A stretch of 64,000 bases of DNA from NCBI RefSeq assembly GCF_014633365.1, contig NW_026267104.1:4154001-4218000 (forward strand), written 5' to 3'. How positions within the stretch are numbered: position 1 is the first letter of the stretch; each line of letters opens with the position of its first letter. The notes beneath the pieces were generated by a model. That model saw only the letters and a list, made by a program, of their open reading frames with translations. It was not told where the DNA came from and did not search any database. Shown piece after piece: positions 33,621 through 52,121 of the stretch. A program made the translations under genes and the position numbers. The stretch comes from Diospyros lotus (Eukaryota > Streptophyta > Magnoliopsida > Ericales > Ebenaceae).

Positions 33621-35632
33621 CAGTGATGATACTCGTGTATCTTATAATTTGTTTAGGAACTTCACACTGTTGCTTGCGGCGTCCAGTTACAGGAAGATTA
33701 CATACTGAAGACCTGCTAATGTTCAGAAAATCTCATTTCTAGATGGCTGTGTTATGCTGCTAAAGGGTAACATACGCAGCTTACCTTCCTGAGATCATCA
33801 ATTGAGTTCAACATTTACAATGCGTAGACAACATATTGACAGAAAGCTAATGAGATCTCTTCCAACTTGCTTCTAGCAATGGCAGCATCTAGCAAGTGGA
33901 GGAAATGCTGACAAGTGAAGATATGCTGTACAATTCCTGGTTCCTCATTACTGGAAGACTTCCTTGGAAGCATCTGTACGTATTAATCTGTCAACCAGAG
34001 ACATGCTCAAAGGAAGAAATCATGCCAAATTGTTGAAACAAAAGATTTTGGACAAGGCTTTATCCTACATTCTATTCATGAATCTTTTGTATTTCAACTT
34101 AAGACTAGAGACATGCTTGCTAGTTCGGAAAAAAACTTTAGGTGAATTTGGTATACGATTTTGTCACGGTAAGTTTTAGGATTGTACATAGAGGAAATAC
34201 AACTCATCATCTCATTGGATGGGTATATTTGTGGCAAAAATAACACAGATCGTGAATTGCCCAGTACCCAATGAAAAGAAGCATCCCATTCCCTCGTAGC
34301 GTATGCAAATGGAAGATTCATTTTTGTCATAATGGTCAGTGGTAATGAAAACTAATGTTTGTGATCAGGCCATTGGAACTTGATTATGAAGCTAAGTCGA
34401 GCTATTAGGTTGTACGATGATGCACTGCCAAGGCCTGATGACAGATTGGTCTTTATTGGCAATAGTATGGTCATGAAAGGTGTGTTTGTGACAGCTGCTG
34501 GATTGATTTGCAACCTAATTGACTATCAACAGACAGAAAAAGGCTCAATTAGGACCCATCAACAGATAGACATCAATGTGTTATCTTAGTAGGGTTGCAA
34601 ATGAATTAAGTTCTTTACAAATAGTTTGGTGTTCGTTTAGACAAAAACTAGTTCGATTTTGCTTGTTAAGGTAAATGAATAGAGTTTGAATTTAATTTTA
34701 AAATTTGATTTATAAATAAGTCGAGATTGAGTTTAATAAAATTCGCAAATATGTTTGATTAAATTCATGAATATTAATAAACTTAATTAAAAATTTATAA
34801 ATATATTATAATTATAAGTTTACGAGTAACTTGTTAATATTATTTATAAATACATTAATATTTTATGTATACTTTTAATGTTATTAGATTTTAAATTATT
34901 ATAATAATATAATTAAATTAAATATGTTTAAAATTATTATATATATTAATTTAATCATTTAACATAAAATAATATATATAATAAAATAAAATAATAAATT
35001 AAATTTAAGTTAAATAACAAATTTTAACTGATAATAGGATAAAGACTGGATGTGTTGTTGTAACAAATTTTAATAAGATTAAATTCATGTCAACTTCATA
35101 CTCGAGTTTAAAAATTAACTCATGAGTCAAAACTAAACTTTAACTTTATATTTTAATAAAGTCACAATTATTAATCACAAATGTAAATAACAACTAACTT
35201 GACGAAAAAAACATCAACTTTTCTCTTTGATAGGCCAATGGCATCGTTGACAATCAACTCTAGTTATGGCTTCTACAATCATTTAATTGGCCTAGAGAAT
35301 TTTCTAAGTTCCATTAATTAATTTTAATAATTTGATTCACATCAATCTACCATATGCTAAGATGGTGCAACACCTAGTTCAACCACTTTCAAGATATGTG
35401 CAGTGGGATTTGATGCTTCATCACTATGAAAAACAAAGCTAGGTTACTGCAGATAAATACAACATAAATTTTAAAAAGGGTGCAATTTGGTACGCGCAGA
35501 TAAAATACACAGAAGAAGAGAAAAGCAAAAGGAAAGCCAAAAGATGGAGGTGGACATGATGCTCCTATTCTAAATTTCCAAGTCATTTGTCTTTCTGGGT
35601 TTAGACCATTCTCTAATGTGGCATTTTTTTTT
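33621..35632. other. Convergent intergenic region, separase to MSI1
   Basis: Contains the 3' untranslated ends of both genes. About 34600-35170 is extremely AT-rich and looks like a decayed element (GGGTTGCAAATGAATTAAG start, repeated TTAATAAA-type motifs). Open frames at 33964 and 34380 show no protein features. No gene seen. Confidence 0.65.
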
Positions 35633-40205
<4,573 letters not shown>

Positions 40206-40244
40206 GATGGGGAGAGGGTAAAGCGGGGAGAACATGAATTGACA

Positions 40245-40284
40245 TGGGCCGGGCTTCGTTATTTGGGCCTATAGGCCCGGCCCA
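40245..40284 (-). promoter_or_regulatory. Site II (TGGGCY/GGCCCA) cluster upstream of MSI1
   Basis: TGGGCC at 40245-40250, TGGGCCT at 40264-40270 and GGCCCA at 40279-40284 lie within 40 bp, just upstream of the probable TATA box. The middle forms a palindrome, GGGCCTATAGGCCC. Site II elements bind TCP factors and are common in plant genes expressed in dividing cells, which fits a chromatin-assembly gene. Function is inferred from motif and position. Confidence 0.5.
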
Positions 40285-42006
40285 GTAACACCACCACATT
40301 TTGGGATTTGACAGCATTTGATAATTTTTTTATTTGGGAAAATACGCATTGCCTTATCTAATCCAACCTCTTGCAAAAACAAAATTATATATTTTTTATA
40401 TTTTAAAATTAAATTAATTATTTTTTATGTTTAAATTTTTTAACATATTATCATATTTAGGTCACTCATGGTCCTTTTGATATTTTATATGGTTATACAA
40501 ACTTTATTTTTCTATTAACATTAACACAATTTTAGTTCGAATCTAATATCACCATCGCTAAATAAAATAAATTTTCGCAATAATTATCAATGAATCAAAC
40601 ACCATATTTTTGTCCCTATACTTTCACTTTTTTTATGTGACCATTTATTCTTTTATTTTAATTACACTTATTAACTTACATTTTTTTAATAAATTTAAAC
40701 CTTATATTTTATCATTTTTTTCGTGTGACAATTCAAAAAGTTTCATCATTCATTTTTTTCATGTAAAAAAAATAAAATGAGATAAATCAATTTAACTATT
40801 TTTTTTATATACCAAAATATATGAATTAAATTAACTCGAAAATACAAGAACATTAGTATAATCGAAATAACAAAAAGTTCAACTTATCAAATGAAAAAAA
40901 TCAAAATATAAAAATTAAATTAATTAAAAATCAAGTTCAACAATGTATTCAAAACAACAAAAAAATTTGAACGGTGACACGAAAATACAGAAAAAAAATA
41001 TATAATTTTGGCCAACAATTACCAATGGCACAGGAGGAACAATCACATCATGGACATGATACATTATAACAGTTCAACAACAGAGAGTTTCCAACCTATT
41101 TACATTGTCACAAATATGTACACACTACTGAAAACATCTTCACATGACAGACGAAACGAGCAATAGGGAGAGGAGAGGAGGGAATTCCATTTCAACCAAA
41201 AATTTGGAATGTGTATATCACACTGTAGGCTGGATTGGAAGTGTGGCATTCAATGTTGAGTAACTGCTCGTCAGGTAGAGATGATTGAAAATCTAAAATT
41301 CATGTAATCGATCCCAATTAACGTTCGTTGTTGCTCCATAGGCTGCACCTTCTATTCAAAATCAGCACTTTAATGCCAGTATAGGTGATTCCTGGACGGA
41401 TAAATACAAAGAGACCTGTAAGACCAACCATATCCATTGCATGGTTTTAAAATAAATTCAAACATAAAAGCAAGCTATAGGTTACCTAGATGTATCAGCT
41501 TGGCTCGTTCAACTAGCACGATTAAGGCTCGATAGGTTGTTGTATATATTAGCTTCGTGCTATGTCAATGCATCTATTGTTTCATAATTCTTCCATCCAT
41601 CGTGAACCCCTCGACCTGCCTCCCAATAGGAAAGGAAAAAGAGCAAATGGAAAGGGAGAACCGTTCAACTGGTGTTTTGGGAACAGCTACCACAGTACTT
41701 TCTTTTTGGTTTAGTATACAAATGGAACACTAGCTGAACCAAACAAGCCTGGGGTGGAATTGATAACATATAAAACATGTATGTACACATTGATAAACAA
41801 ACTCTGAAAATAAGGATGCATCTATAACATCTTGAACTTTCAAATTGTGCTTCTTGGATGCCACACTTCCAATTATTTATCCAACCAATCAGATTCTTCG
41901 TCTGCCATGTTTAAAGGAAATTCAATGATCAGGTAAGGGATGCCAAACACTAGTAGACCAAAGCAAAAACATGAATAATTTTACCTAAACACACTTATAA
42001 ATTGGA
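40285..42006. other. Intergenic region, MEKK1 end to MSI1 promoter
   Basis: The part next to 42006 should be the MEKK1 3' untranslated region. About 40585-40945 is the foldback repeat listed separately. No open frame of interest. Confidence 0.65.
40585..40945. repeat. AT-rich foldback (MITE-like) repeat, copy 1
   Basis: The left half (TCCCTATACTTTCAC, then TTATTTTAATTACAC) is roughly the reverse complement of the right half (TATAATCGAAATAACAAAAAG, trimmed), so it can fold back. The same layout recurs at 61545-61935. Ends are imprecise and decayed. Confidence 0.5.
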
Positions 42007-45000
42007 TCACCGGAGGTTGTAATGATATGGAGATGCAGGGACTGAGGACGTTGATGGTAGCCCCTTCACAAATGGATGGTTCAATAGTTTAGCAGCAGTA
42101 GGCCGCTTTTCTGGGATAACTTGCAAGCATTTGAGGATAAAATCGTGGGCATCACTGGATAAGGAATCAGGAACGGGAGGAGGTTCACCCCTGCCAATCC
42201 TAAACAATGCTTGCATCTGTGATTGAATAGGAATATACACCCTCAGTACAGCACCATAAACACGTGAGGACAAGTTCAAAGTCACTGTGACATAGTAAAC
42301 CACCTTCTATTGTTCCTCAAATGTGCAAAACTGTTCAAATTCCCATCTTTTGTTGTCAACTAGACATTTTTTCCACAAAAAATCATACATATAAAACAAT
42401 GAAAAAAGCCTCAAAAGGAGTGAATCCTATACGAGAGGAGGATAGAAAATCAAAAGTTCACACTATTCAAAAAATAGGAACTACCAAATCACCAACTGCA
42501 AAAAGGAGGAAGTGGACAGCAAGCCAACTATTCTTTTTTCTTGGAAAATCATCAATCCAACTAATTGAACACTGAAGTTCCATGCTTAGAGTCTCATATA
42601 TCAACCACCAGGCCAACCTTTTAAGTTCATTTAATAGATTGCATGACAAACTAAAGTAGAACAACATAACCTTATAATGCCATTAGATAGGAGAACCCAT
42701 TAAACAAGCTGATGGTGACTTAATATGATAGCAAAACTCTGATTCTGAAGATGCCATGTTTTTTGCTCGGCAATTAATTTGCTTGTATTGGTAGGCATGT
42801 CAAACGGGCCAAGTCAGGCCCATCATTTTGCCCTATATAAATGAGCAGGGTCAAGCCAGCTTGTTTATAGAACCGTTAGCCAAACCTAGGGCCCAAGAAC
42901 AGCACAAGTCCACTTGGGCTGGACCAGGCCATTGAGCTTCCAAGTCAAGCCAGGCCCACGACTTGTGATCCTTAATGGGCCTAGCCTGATGGGCCAACCC
43001 ATTTTTTAAATTATTTTAAAAGTAATTTTATAAAAATATATTTATTTAATTAATGAGTTAGATATAAAAATATTTTTTTAATATGAAAATTCTACTTTTA
43101 AAATAAAAACTAAAAAATGTTCGAATTAGAAGTTAAAAGTTTGAAAATGAAGACTTTAAAATTTTTAATATGGTTTCCAATAATCTAATTCTACTTTTAA
43201 TACTATTTTTATAAATATTTAAGTTATAAAAAATTATTTCATATTTTGAATTTGAACTCCAATGCTTGTGTATGAGATATATATTTATTTATATATTTAG
43301 GATTTTTTTAACGTGGCTTTTGTGAGATAAATTTTCTTCTAAAAAGTGTGATATTGTGTATGAGATGCAAATTATTTGAGATTTGTTGATTGCCATTGTG
43401 AATTTGCGACAATGTCTATATAATTTTTAAAATATTATTAACTCAAATATCAAAAATTCAATTTCAAAATTGCATTATTTATAATTTGATTTTTTTATAA
43501 AATCAAAATTCGATTGGGCCCAAGGAGTCGGGCCCATGAGTTGGGCCCACAAGTCTAAGCCAAGTCGAGCCCTTAGATGGGTTGCAGGCCCATAAATGCT
43601 GGGATTGTGCACATCGGGAGAGTAAGAGAGCTTAATATACTTATGTCCATACTGTAGTAATTTAAGCTTTTTAGATTAATAATGACTTAATAAAATGAAA
43701 CAAATGCAGAAAAGTTAATATAATCATCATACCCCTTCCAAGTGAGAATAAGGAACTTGTCCAGTTAGCATCTCCAACACTGTGCAACCAAGGCTCCATA
43801 TATCAGCAGCAAGTCCATAACCACGGTTCTTCCCATTAACCACCTAACAATGTATAACCAATTTGTTAAATTTGTAACTAAAATAAGCATGCAGCAAGTA
43901 TTGCATAACCCATCATATGCATGTAAAGATAACCTTCCTCCCATAAAAAATAAAAAAATAATAAATCTCTGCAAAGCCAAAGTGGTGAAAATTAGTATCC
44001 CTACCCAAATGTAATTCTGAAAATTAAGAAACATTCGAACAAAACTACTCATAGGTATGCAAGTATTATCAGCACTCAAATAATATTGTTTCGTCTGTAT
44101 TGCAATATGGCATTTTAAACAATAACATTCAGTGATATTGGGTTGTTGTGTTAGATATGCTTGTCAAGTTATGTTTGGATTGATGGGGCCCCCCGTTGGG
44201 GTGTTTAAAAGGTAAAAGGCAAGAGGTGGAACAGGTGGGTAAAACCCTTTTTCATCCACTCTCTATTCATCTCTGGAATTAGGAGAGATCAGACAGTATG
44301 AAGGGCAGTTAAAATAAAAATTATAAGCCTTAATCTGACTTGAGATTAGAATATTTCTCCCTTCTGTCACCACATATATATATATATATATATTTCCCAC
44401 CTGTCTTCCCTTCCCTTGTTACAAAGCAAGAGGAAGCGTAAACCTTCTCTTTCTTTTCCTTCCACTCCTACTTACAAGTTCCTTACCTTAATTCCAAATC
44501 TAACGCCAGAGAAAGTTAATTTCATCCCCTACCAACGTGCATGTTGTAGGACCAGCACTGGGTAATGGTTATTTCTTTTTTCCCTATCTTTTGTGTGTTT
44601 CATCCACACCATTTTCTTGTTAGTTAAGTAGCACAAAAAAATTGTGTGGTCACCATGAGTCTGCAAATATCTTGCATCAGTATTTCCCAATTCCATGGTC
44701 AATTTTTGTAAACCATGTAATCTTGACACGTTTACATAGAAAGACAATTCCCAGTGTTGGACCCCAAGGCAGTTTCTTTCAGACTTCAATCCACACACTC
44801 TCATTTGGCACCCTGAGCATTATACCACTCCACCAAGCAGTAGCCCCTACTCATTTACATGTAAAAATGAATTCTGGTAACACAAGGAAACTGGACCAAA
44901 AACATCATAATTGAGCGAAGCCAAGGTATATATCTACCTTTATAATTGATCATTATGACTGATAGCATATGCTCAGCACAAAAACTTAAAAGGGATAAGC

Positions 45001-48000
45001 AAGAGAGGAACTAATCAAGCAAAACTATTTTGATGCCTAACACTCTAGGCTATAATAGTATACATATGACAAAGTGACAATAATAAAAGCCTAGCAGGAA
45101 ATTAACTCAACTATCACTCAATAAGTCAGAATATACTGCAATAGTTGATGCCTTTTTTTTTTTTTTAATGTCATTGTCATAACCCTGGCTATAAAGTGAG
45201 AAACCATTGAAGTGCAAACAAAACAATTATTTGAAATTTAACTTTTTTTCTTTCTAAACTGTGCTTCCATTCTGCAAAATGAGGGTTTTCTGGAGAGTGC
45301 ATTTAGAATATTATGTATTAAAACTTGATAAAATGACATAATAAATAGCATAACAAATGAACTAACTCTAAAAGAAAGACAAAAGTCCACATCATAGTTA
45401 CACAGAACATGGCATATTTTGATTGGTGGCATGAATTCGGGAATGAGGTAAGCTACCTAGCTAGGTACAAATTCGTGGGGAGTAGGGTGAGTTATTAGGT
45501 CAGTTTGGTTCTTGGTTCGCTTTGATTAATTTATTAGTATGTTTATTAAAATTCAAAGGAAAAATTTTGTTATATTCATAAGATATTGCAATGAAAATCA
45601 GGTTCAACTTAACTAAAAGCAAGTTTGCAATAACACATAAAAACATAACAGTACAACAGAAACAGGGAGAGAAAAAAAACTGAATCCTAACATAATAAAT
45701 TTAAAGCTAACTTTCATCTCAAAAGCTTAATGATAGGTGAACTTCTTCCATCTCCCAATGATCTCTAAGTTTAGACCTTTGAATTTGGGGTATCAAGTAA
45801 CTTTTTATATTTGGGATCACTATTTTTAGCGATCCAAGTCGCGTCCCTCCCCATTCCAATACACATTTGTACCGTGATCAGACACATGATTGGAAACGCA
45901 GTTCGTGGGGGGTGCCATGAATTGGGTAACCATGGTCCACATAGCCAAAAATTAGCATTGACCAGCCACCCATATTAACATGAAGAGCTAATATTCTGAA
46001 AAATTGCAATTGCCCAACCTGACATGATAATAGCACTAACAGAAATAATGTAGAACAGTAAAATAGACAGCATAACTCAGAAAATAACTCAAACCTCTGG
46101 GGCCATCCAGAATGCCGTCCCTTTGCAAGATGTTACATCATTTAGTTTAGTAGCCTGTTGAATGCATGTGACAAAATTTATTTAGCTCAACATCTAAAAC
46201 GCAAGACAGGGGAGTGGGGCGGGGGGTGGAAACCTATATTTGGTAGAGAAAATAACCTTTGCCAATCCAAAATCTGCAAGTTTTACAGACCCACTTGCAT
46301 CCACCAATATATTAGCACACTTGATATCCCTTGAAGATGAGAAAGAAATATACCAGTCTTAGAGGAAACATGATCTACAATTAAACCATTCAAGAATGAG
46401 ATATTTTATGCTTGAAAGTCGAACCAATAAAATTGCCCATCTACAATCTCTACATGCTCCCTAATGTCAAATCATGCATAGATACTTATAACATTTGAGC
46501 AAATCTCAACTACTTGCTCCCCTGCAGGTTACAACTACAAAAATGAAAGATTACATAAAAATTAATACATAATAAATAAGTACAGCCATAGACAAGATCA
46601 AATTGGCTAATAACCACCAAAATTTGCCATAAGCTAACAATGACATCAAACAAGTAGGGATAGCAACACGGAGAGTATGGACAGGGTCCTCCCCTCCCAG
46701 CCCTGTCCTGCATTAATTCCTCAGGCCCTAGCAAACATCTCCCCCATTCCTGATGCCAACTACTATTTCCCCATCACCAAATGGCATAATCTGGGTTTCA
46801 AAGAGTAGAGATTTTTTTATAGTACAATCCTAGGAAGCTCTTACCTTTGGTACATGCATAACCTGAGTGTCCAACAAACCAATAACAGTCAAAATTGAAA
46901 TAATCTTTCTCAAAATCCTCTCTGTGTATATTTTATAAAAAGAAAATTCTCATAAACCTGACTTGAAGGCATGTAATATGTCTTTCACAAGCAGGGCAAC
47001 AGCCATAATGTGGCAAATTTTTGTAGAGGCCAACTCATTTCTACATGTAATATACTGCTGTTCACATTACAATGGTGTTAGTGATTGAAAGATTGTGATA
47101 AGACACAGTTAATAAATTGGGAGAAGAAAGAGAAAATGATAATGAAAGCTTTTGGTGGATAGGCCTTATCTTTGCAAAGGGGGAAAGGACTCGATAAACA
47201 ATAATGACAATCACAAGCCTTAATCCCAGTAAGTAGGGTTGGCTGCATGAGTTCTAGACCTTAAACCATCTCTAGTGAAAGGACAACGTCAAAAATAAAA
47301 TAAAAGTAAACTAGGTCAATAGTTTTTTGCTCAGTCACATGCTCTCAAATGACTTTTTAAACAATCAGCAAGAACAGTCATGTGAGAGCATGCAAAGAAC
47401 TGATAGAGTATGATCTTAATGGAAGTTTGACAGCAGCACACTATTGCAACAAATTTCAAAGTTCAGGATGTTAATTGATAAAATTGGAAGTTCAGAATAA
47501 ATTTGAAAGATGGGTAAAATTTAGAATTTTAGTATTTATCCAATTAATTAATAATGTTTGGTACTGCCTTAGACATATAACCTGCAACTCAAGAACAGTG
47601 AGGTTAAGAAAAGAAAACAGCTAGAAAGAACAAAAAGATTAAATGATGACACACTAAAATAAAAAGTAAAGAGATCATTTTTATACCTGTGAACCACATT
47701 TTTGCAGTGAAGATAATTCAAACCATTCAAAATCTGCCTCGTGTATAAAGAGACTTGGGAATCCCCCAGGCGATATGTTTGATAAAGCTTTGCAAGTGAA
47801 CCTTTGGTTACGAGCTCTAGGAAGATGTACAGTTTGTAATCATCCTAGAAAAGATCATTTACACATAGAAACACAAACAAGTAAATGAACTAAGTCCAGG
47901 TACACAAATAACAAAAAAAAAAAAAGGTAGTATTATCAACCTCAGGGAAAAAATATCAGATAATAGTAACATCTATACAGTTAGTGATAGTTGAAAAGGC

Positions 48001-51000
48001 AAAATAAGATTTCTTAAACTTGCTGTAAATTCAGTTTCATGCGCCAACAATAAACTTAAAATAGGACGGAAGGCACAAATAAGCATCAATTTTTTTTTTT
48101 TTTTTGAGGCGGGGGTGTGGGGGAAGATGAGGTTTTTTCAGCTCTCATATTTGAACATAAGAAATATTACCCACACAATGGGATTGCGGGGAGGGAAAAT
48201 AGGTTATTGACCATAAAGTGGTGTAACATGAAAGTATAATTACTTTTGCTCAAGCTAACGCTTCTTGAAATTTGCAAATATAACCCTCCCATGTCATCTA
48301 GAGATTGTCTCATGATCAGAAAAGGCAGAATTAACATCCTTAAGCATACAATCTAAATAAATCATAGTGATATACAATTCAAATTCCAGGAACATTACAT
48401 GGCAAAGTGGAAGAAGAGAAGGAAAAAAAAGAAGAAGTGATTTGAAAAGACAGAAAGCATACCTTGTCTGTACCAAGATATCGAACTATGTTCTCATGTT
48501 CAAACTGACTCAAGAGAGAAATCTCCTGAATGAATTAGCAAAGAATCAGAAAGTCATGCCAAAACTGCCAATGACAATCATTCAGAAAATGACAAATTCT
48601 CATTACCTGTTCAAGTTGATAAATACTTTGCTTGGCCTGGCTTCCTTGATCTAGCAAAGAAACTTCCTTCACGGCAAAAAAGATCCCATCACTGCAGAAA
48701 ACATGAGAGAGTAATATGAGGTGGAGGAATAGCAAGAAAGAAATGAAGCAATATATGTGATAAAATAAAGCCAAATAGACCCCAACAAGGCAACAGGAAA
48801 ATCAGAAGTGATTTTCTAAAGCGAGTGAGATTCTCTTGGCATCAATTCTACTTGCAAATGCTGCTTTAAAAATCCATAAATAAGACTACACCACCATAGG
48901 AAAAAATAACTTCAATTCCAAATGCATACTTTCATAAGGGCCAAAACTTGAACTTCGTGACAAATTAACAAATTACCTAAGCTCTAAGAAATTAATTCAT
49001 TCAGGTACCATGCATTCTATATCCTCAACAAAAAGTACAGGCTTGCTAGCACCTCACTTGTGATGTTTCAACTTACCAACAATTTATAAAAATCACAAAT
49101 AATGCTGCAATAGGGTTCACACACATGCTTCTCATGAAACTATCCCGATTCTTTAGAGAACCCAATGGATTCAGCTCTGGACAAGCTAACTTTAAAAGTC
49201 CAACTATGATGAAGAAATATGTCATGACCCAAAATGGAAGCCTGTGACTGATGCATGACACTTGGTTAACCATTCGCTCACTAGGGCCCAACAAACCTCT
49301 ACAACCCACATTTCAATCCCAAACTTCAGAAACAAAACTTAAACTGCTATAATACACCAAATTTTCAACTTTACTAAAATAAACCAAACCAGTTTACCAT
49401 ACACTTCCTACCTGTAAATAAGAGGAGCTAACCACTAAGACTTATCAAAAGAATAAATAAAATAACATACCAAGGCCATGTGAACAAATGCGGGACCTGC
49501 TAAAGAGGAGATGATAGATAACATTAAGTACCTCCAAGTAGATGGATTTGTTAGTTCAAATGCCTATTCTGTGATCAAAACTAGAAAATATATATTATGA
49601 CAGAACCGGGACAAGCAAATGCACAATTTTTTATGCAAGAGAAGTTATTCTTTTTTGAAACATGCATGAAAATTTGTTTTCTTTTAAAAACATTTTTTCC
49701 TAGTTTAAGATAATCATCTTTTCAGTGAAATAATATAATATCAATTTTTTCTTTTTCATGAGAGTACATTAAGCAACAGTAAGGTTGTTCCTTCATGACT
49801 AGAAGTTCATGGGTACAAGTTGTGAAAACAGCTTCTTTGCAAAATAAGCCAAAGGTTGCTTACAAAGATGACCCTCCCTCAACCCTTGCAAAGTGGGAGC
49901 CTTGTGTACTAAAGACGCCCTTTTTTAGGAGTATGCTAAACAAAATGTACCCATATATCCATCATTGACTTATGCCAACATATAAAACCCCTCCATTATT
50001 AGCCTATGCCAATGGATAAATCTACTCTGTGATTGGTCATGCTAATGTATAGAATCAATTCATATGTATTAGATGACACATAGAAACAACCCTGCTAACT
50101 GGGGGTCAAATTGAAGTGCACCCAAGGCTAACGTCTAGTGCCATTAGGTATGGTACTTTGACAAAAGTTCTCCTAAAAAAAGTTTCAAAAAGATATCAAA
50201 TGTCCAATCCATTATTAAGATGACCAATTAACACAAAAATTCTAATATATAATGCATTACCATATCTTTAACACTTTATAACATAGAATCAGATATGATC
50301 AAATCATCCAATAATCATAACCATGGCAATAAATCATGAGGTATTAAAGACTTTACCTAAACACATCTAAAATCTTACTTGCTACCTCATGTGTTTAGTA
50401 TTAAATAGGCAATACAAATACATCAGTAACCATGCTTGGATTTAGGTGGTGCAATAACATATTCTTTGATTTATTGGTGTTCTTATTTTTCTTATTTGTT
50501 TAGCTTATGGTTAGTATTTATTTTACTAGCTTGAGTAAGTAGCCACGAGAGTAGTGTGTAACTTTTTTAAAATAGATGGATGGCTAAGATTAGAAGGATT
50601 CCTTTTGTGATTAATGAGTGGAATCTATTAATGCTCTAACAGGCAGTCATTTTTACTCTAATTCAACCTTTTGAGGTTTTTCTTAAACCCTAATTTTCAC
50701 ATATTCTTCAAATGGAAGGGGAGACGTGGAGGATGTTACTCATAGAATCAAGGCATGATGGTTGAAATAGAGAAGTGCATCGGCAATTTATGCAATCATA
50801 AAATTCCTTTAAGGCTTTTATCAGACAACTATAAAGCATATTGGGTAGTCAAGGGCCAACATATGCAAAATATGAACGTAGCTTACATGAGAATGTCATG
50901 ACAGATGTATGGCCATACAAGAAATGACAAAATAAGAAATGAGGTCATACATAATAAGTTGGAGCGGCACCTATTAAGATCTTCTTGGTCTCCTTCACAC

Positions 51001-52081
51001 TCCTCCAACTGTCAAGCAAGTATGTCGACCAAATTCATCACATGGTCGGCAGTAAAAATGCAATGTTTGCTATTTCTTATTGAAAAATGAAAAACAACCG
51101 ATCGAATTCATCATAGGATCGATAGTAGAAATGCAAAGTCCTTAACTTTCACTAAAAGAATAGACATGGTTGACCAACTTAATCATACAGTTGATAAACA
51201 AATCATTTCTCTTTATTTTTCACTGCAAATAGATAAACCGTTGACTGATTGACACATGCTGTTGGTAGTTTTCAAGTCTACAAATGTTTAATCTCTACAT
51301 GATTTCTGTTGCTCAACAGGTTTGAAACCAATGACCAAATGTTAAAAAAAGTCAACAATTCTTTAGCTAGGCACACAGTAACAGCTAGTTAGATCATGTT
51401 ACAGGTGGCCCAACTAGTAGAAAATAGCTAATTTCACCATACCTACAAAATGAGGCACTATTGAGCAAAAATAAGACTTTTGGAAGAGCATTAGAACGTT
51501 CATTGATAACACATCAAGAGCATTAAAGAGAGCTTTCATTGAAGATATTCATTTATTCATTGAGCAAACATCTTGTACTTTGATCTTTTAAGAGATCATT
51601 TTTCATTTCACTCTTGCTTCTTGTTTATTGTTGTAAGAGTGAGGGAGTTACTCTTGTGGGTTATATAGCTAATGAGTATAGTACCACATTTTTGTATCAG
51701 TGTCATAATATGCCATTGCATTTGATGTTTTCAAAAAGATAGAGGATTGGAACTCTCTAATGAAACTAGAGGAGTGGAGGTAGTCTTGGAAGAAGCCAAA
51801 CCACTATAAATCCTTTGGCGTCCTTTATTTTCTTGCTATTTGTCACGATCTTGGGTATTATATGGACAAAGCTGTAATTGAGTAACAATTATAGTTAGGG
51901 GGTATCTTTGTAATTTGGTTACAGCACATGGGTGTTGTTATTTTGTTACTTCCCTTTTTGTCTTGTAGCTTAGTTGGTTAGAGAGTTTTGTTTAGTAGCT
52001 AAGTGAGGCTATATATATTGCCTCAGCTATAGGAAGGGGATATGCAAGAAATGAGAAAATGAATATCTGATTCTCTCTACA

Positions 52082-52121
<40 letters not shown>

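Noticed and set aside
33964..34589. Small frames downstream of separase
   Set aside because: No domain or splice context; probably 3' untranslated or intergenic sequence.
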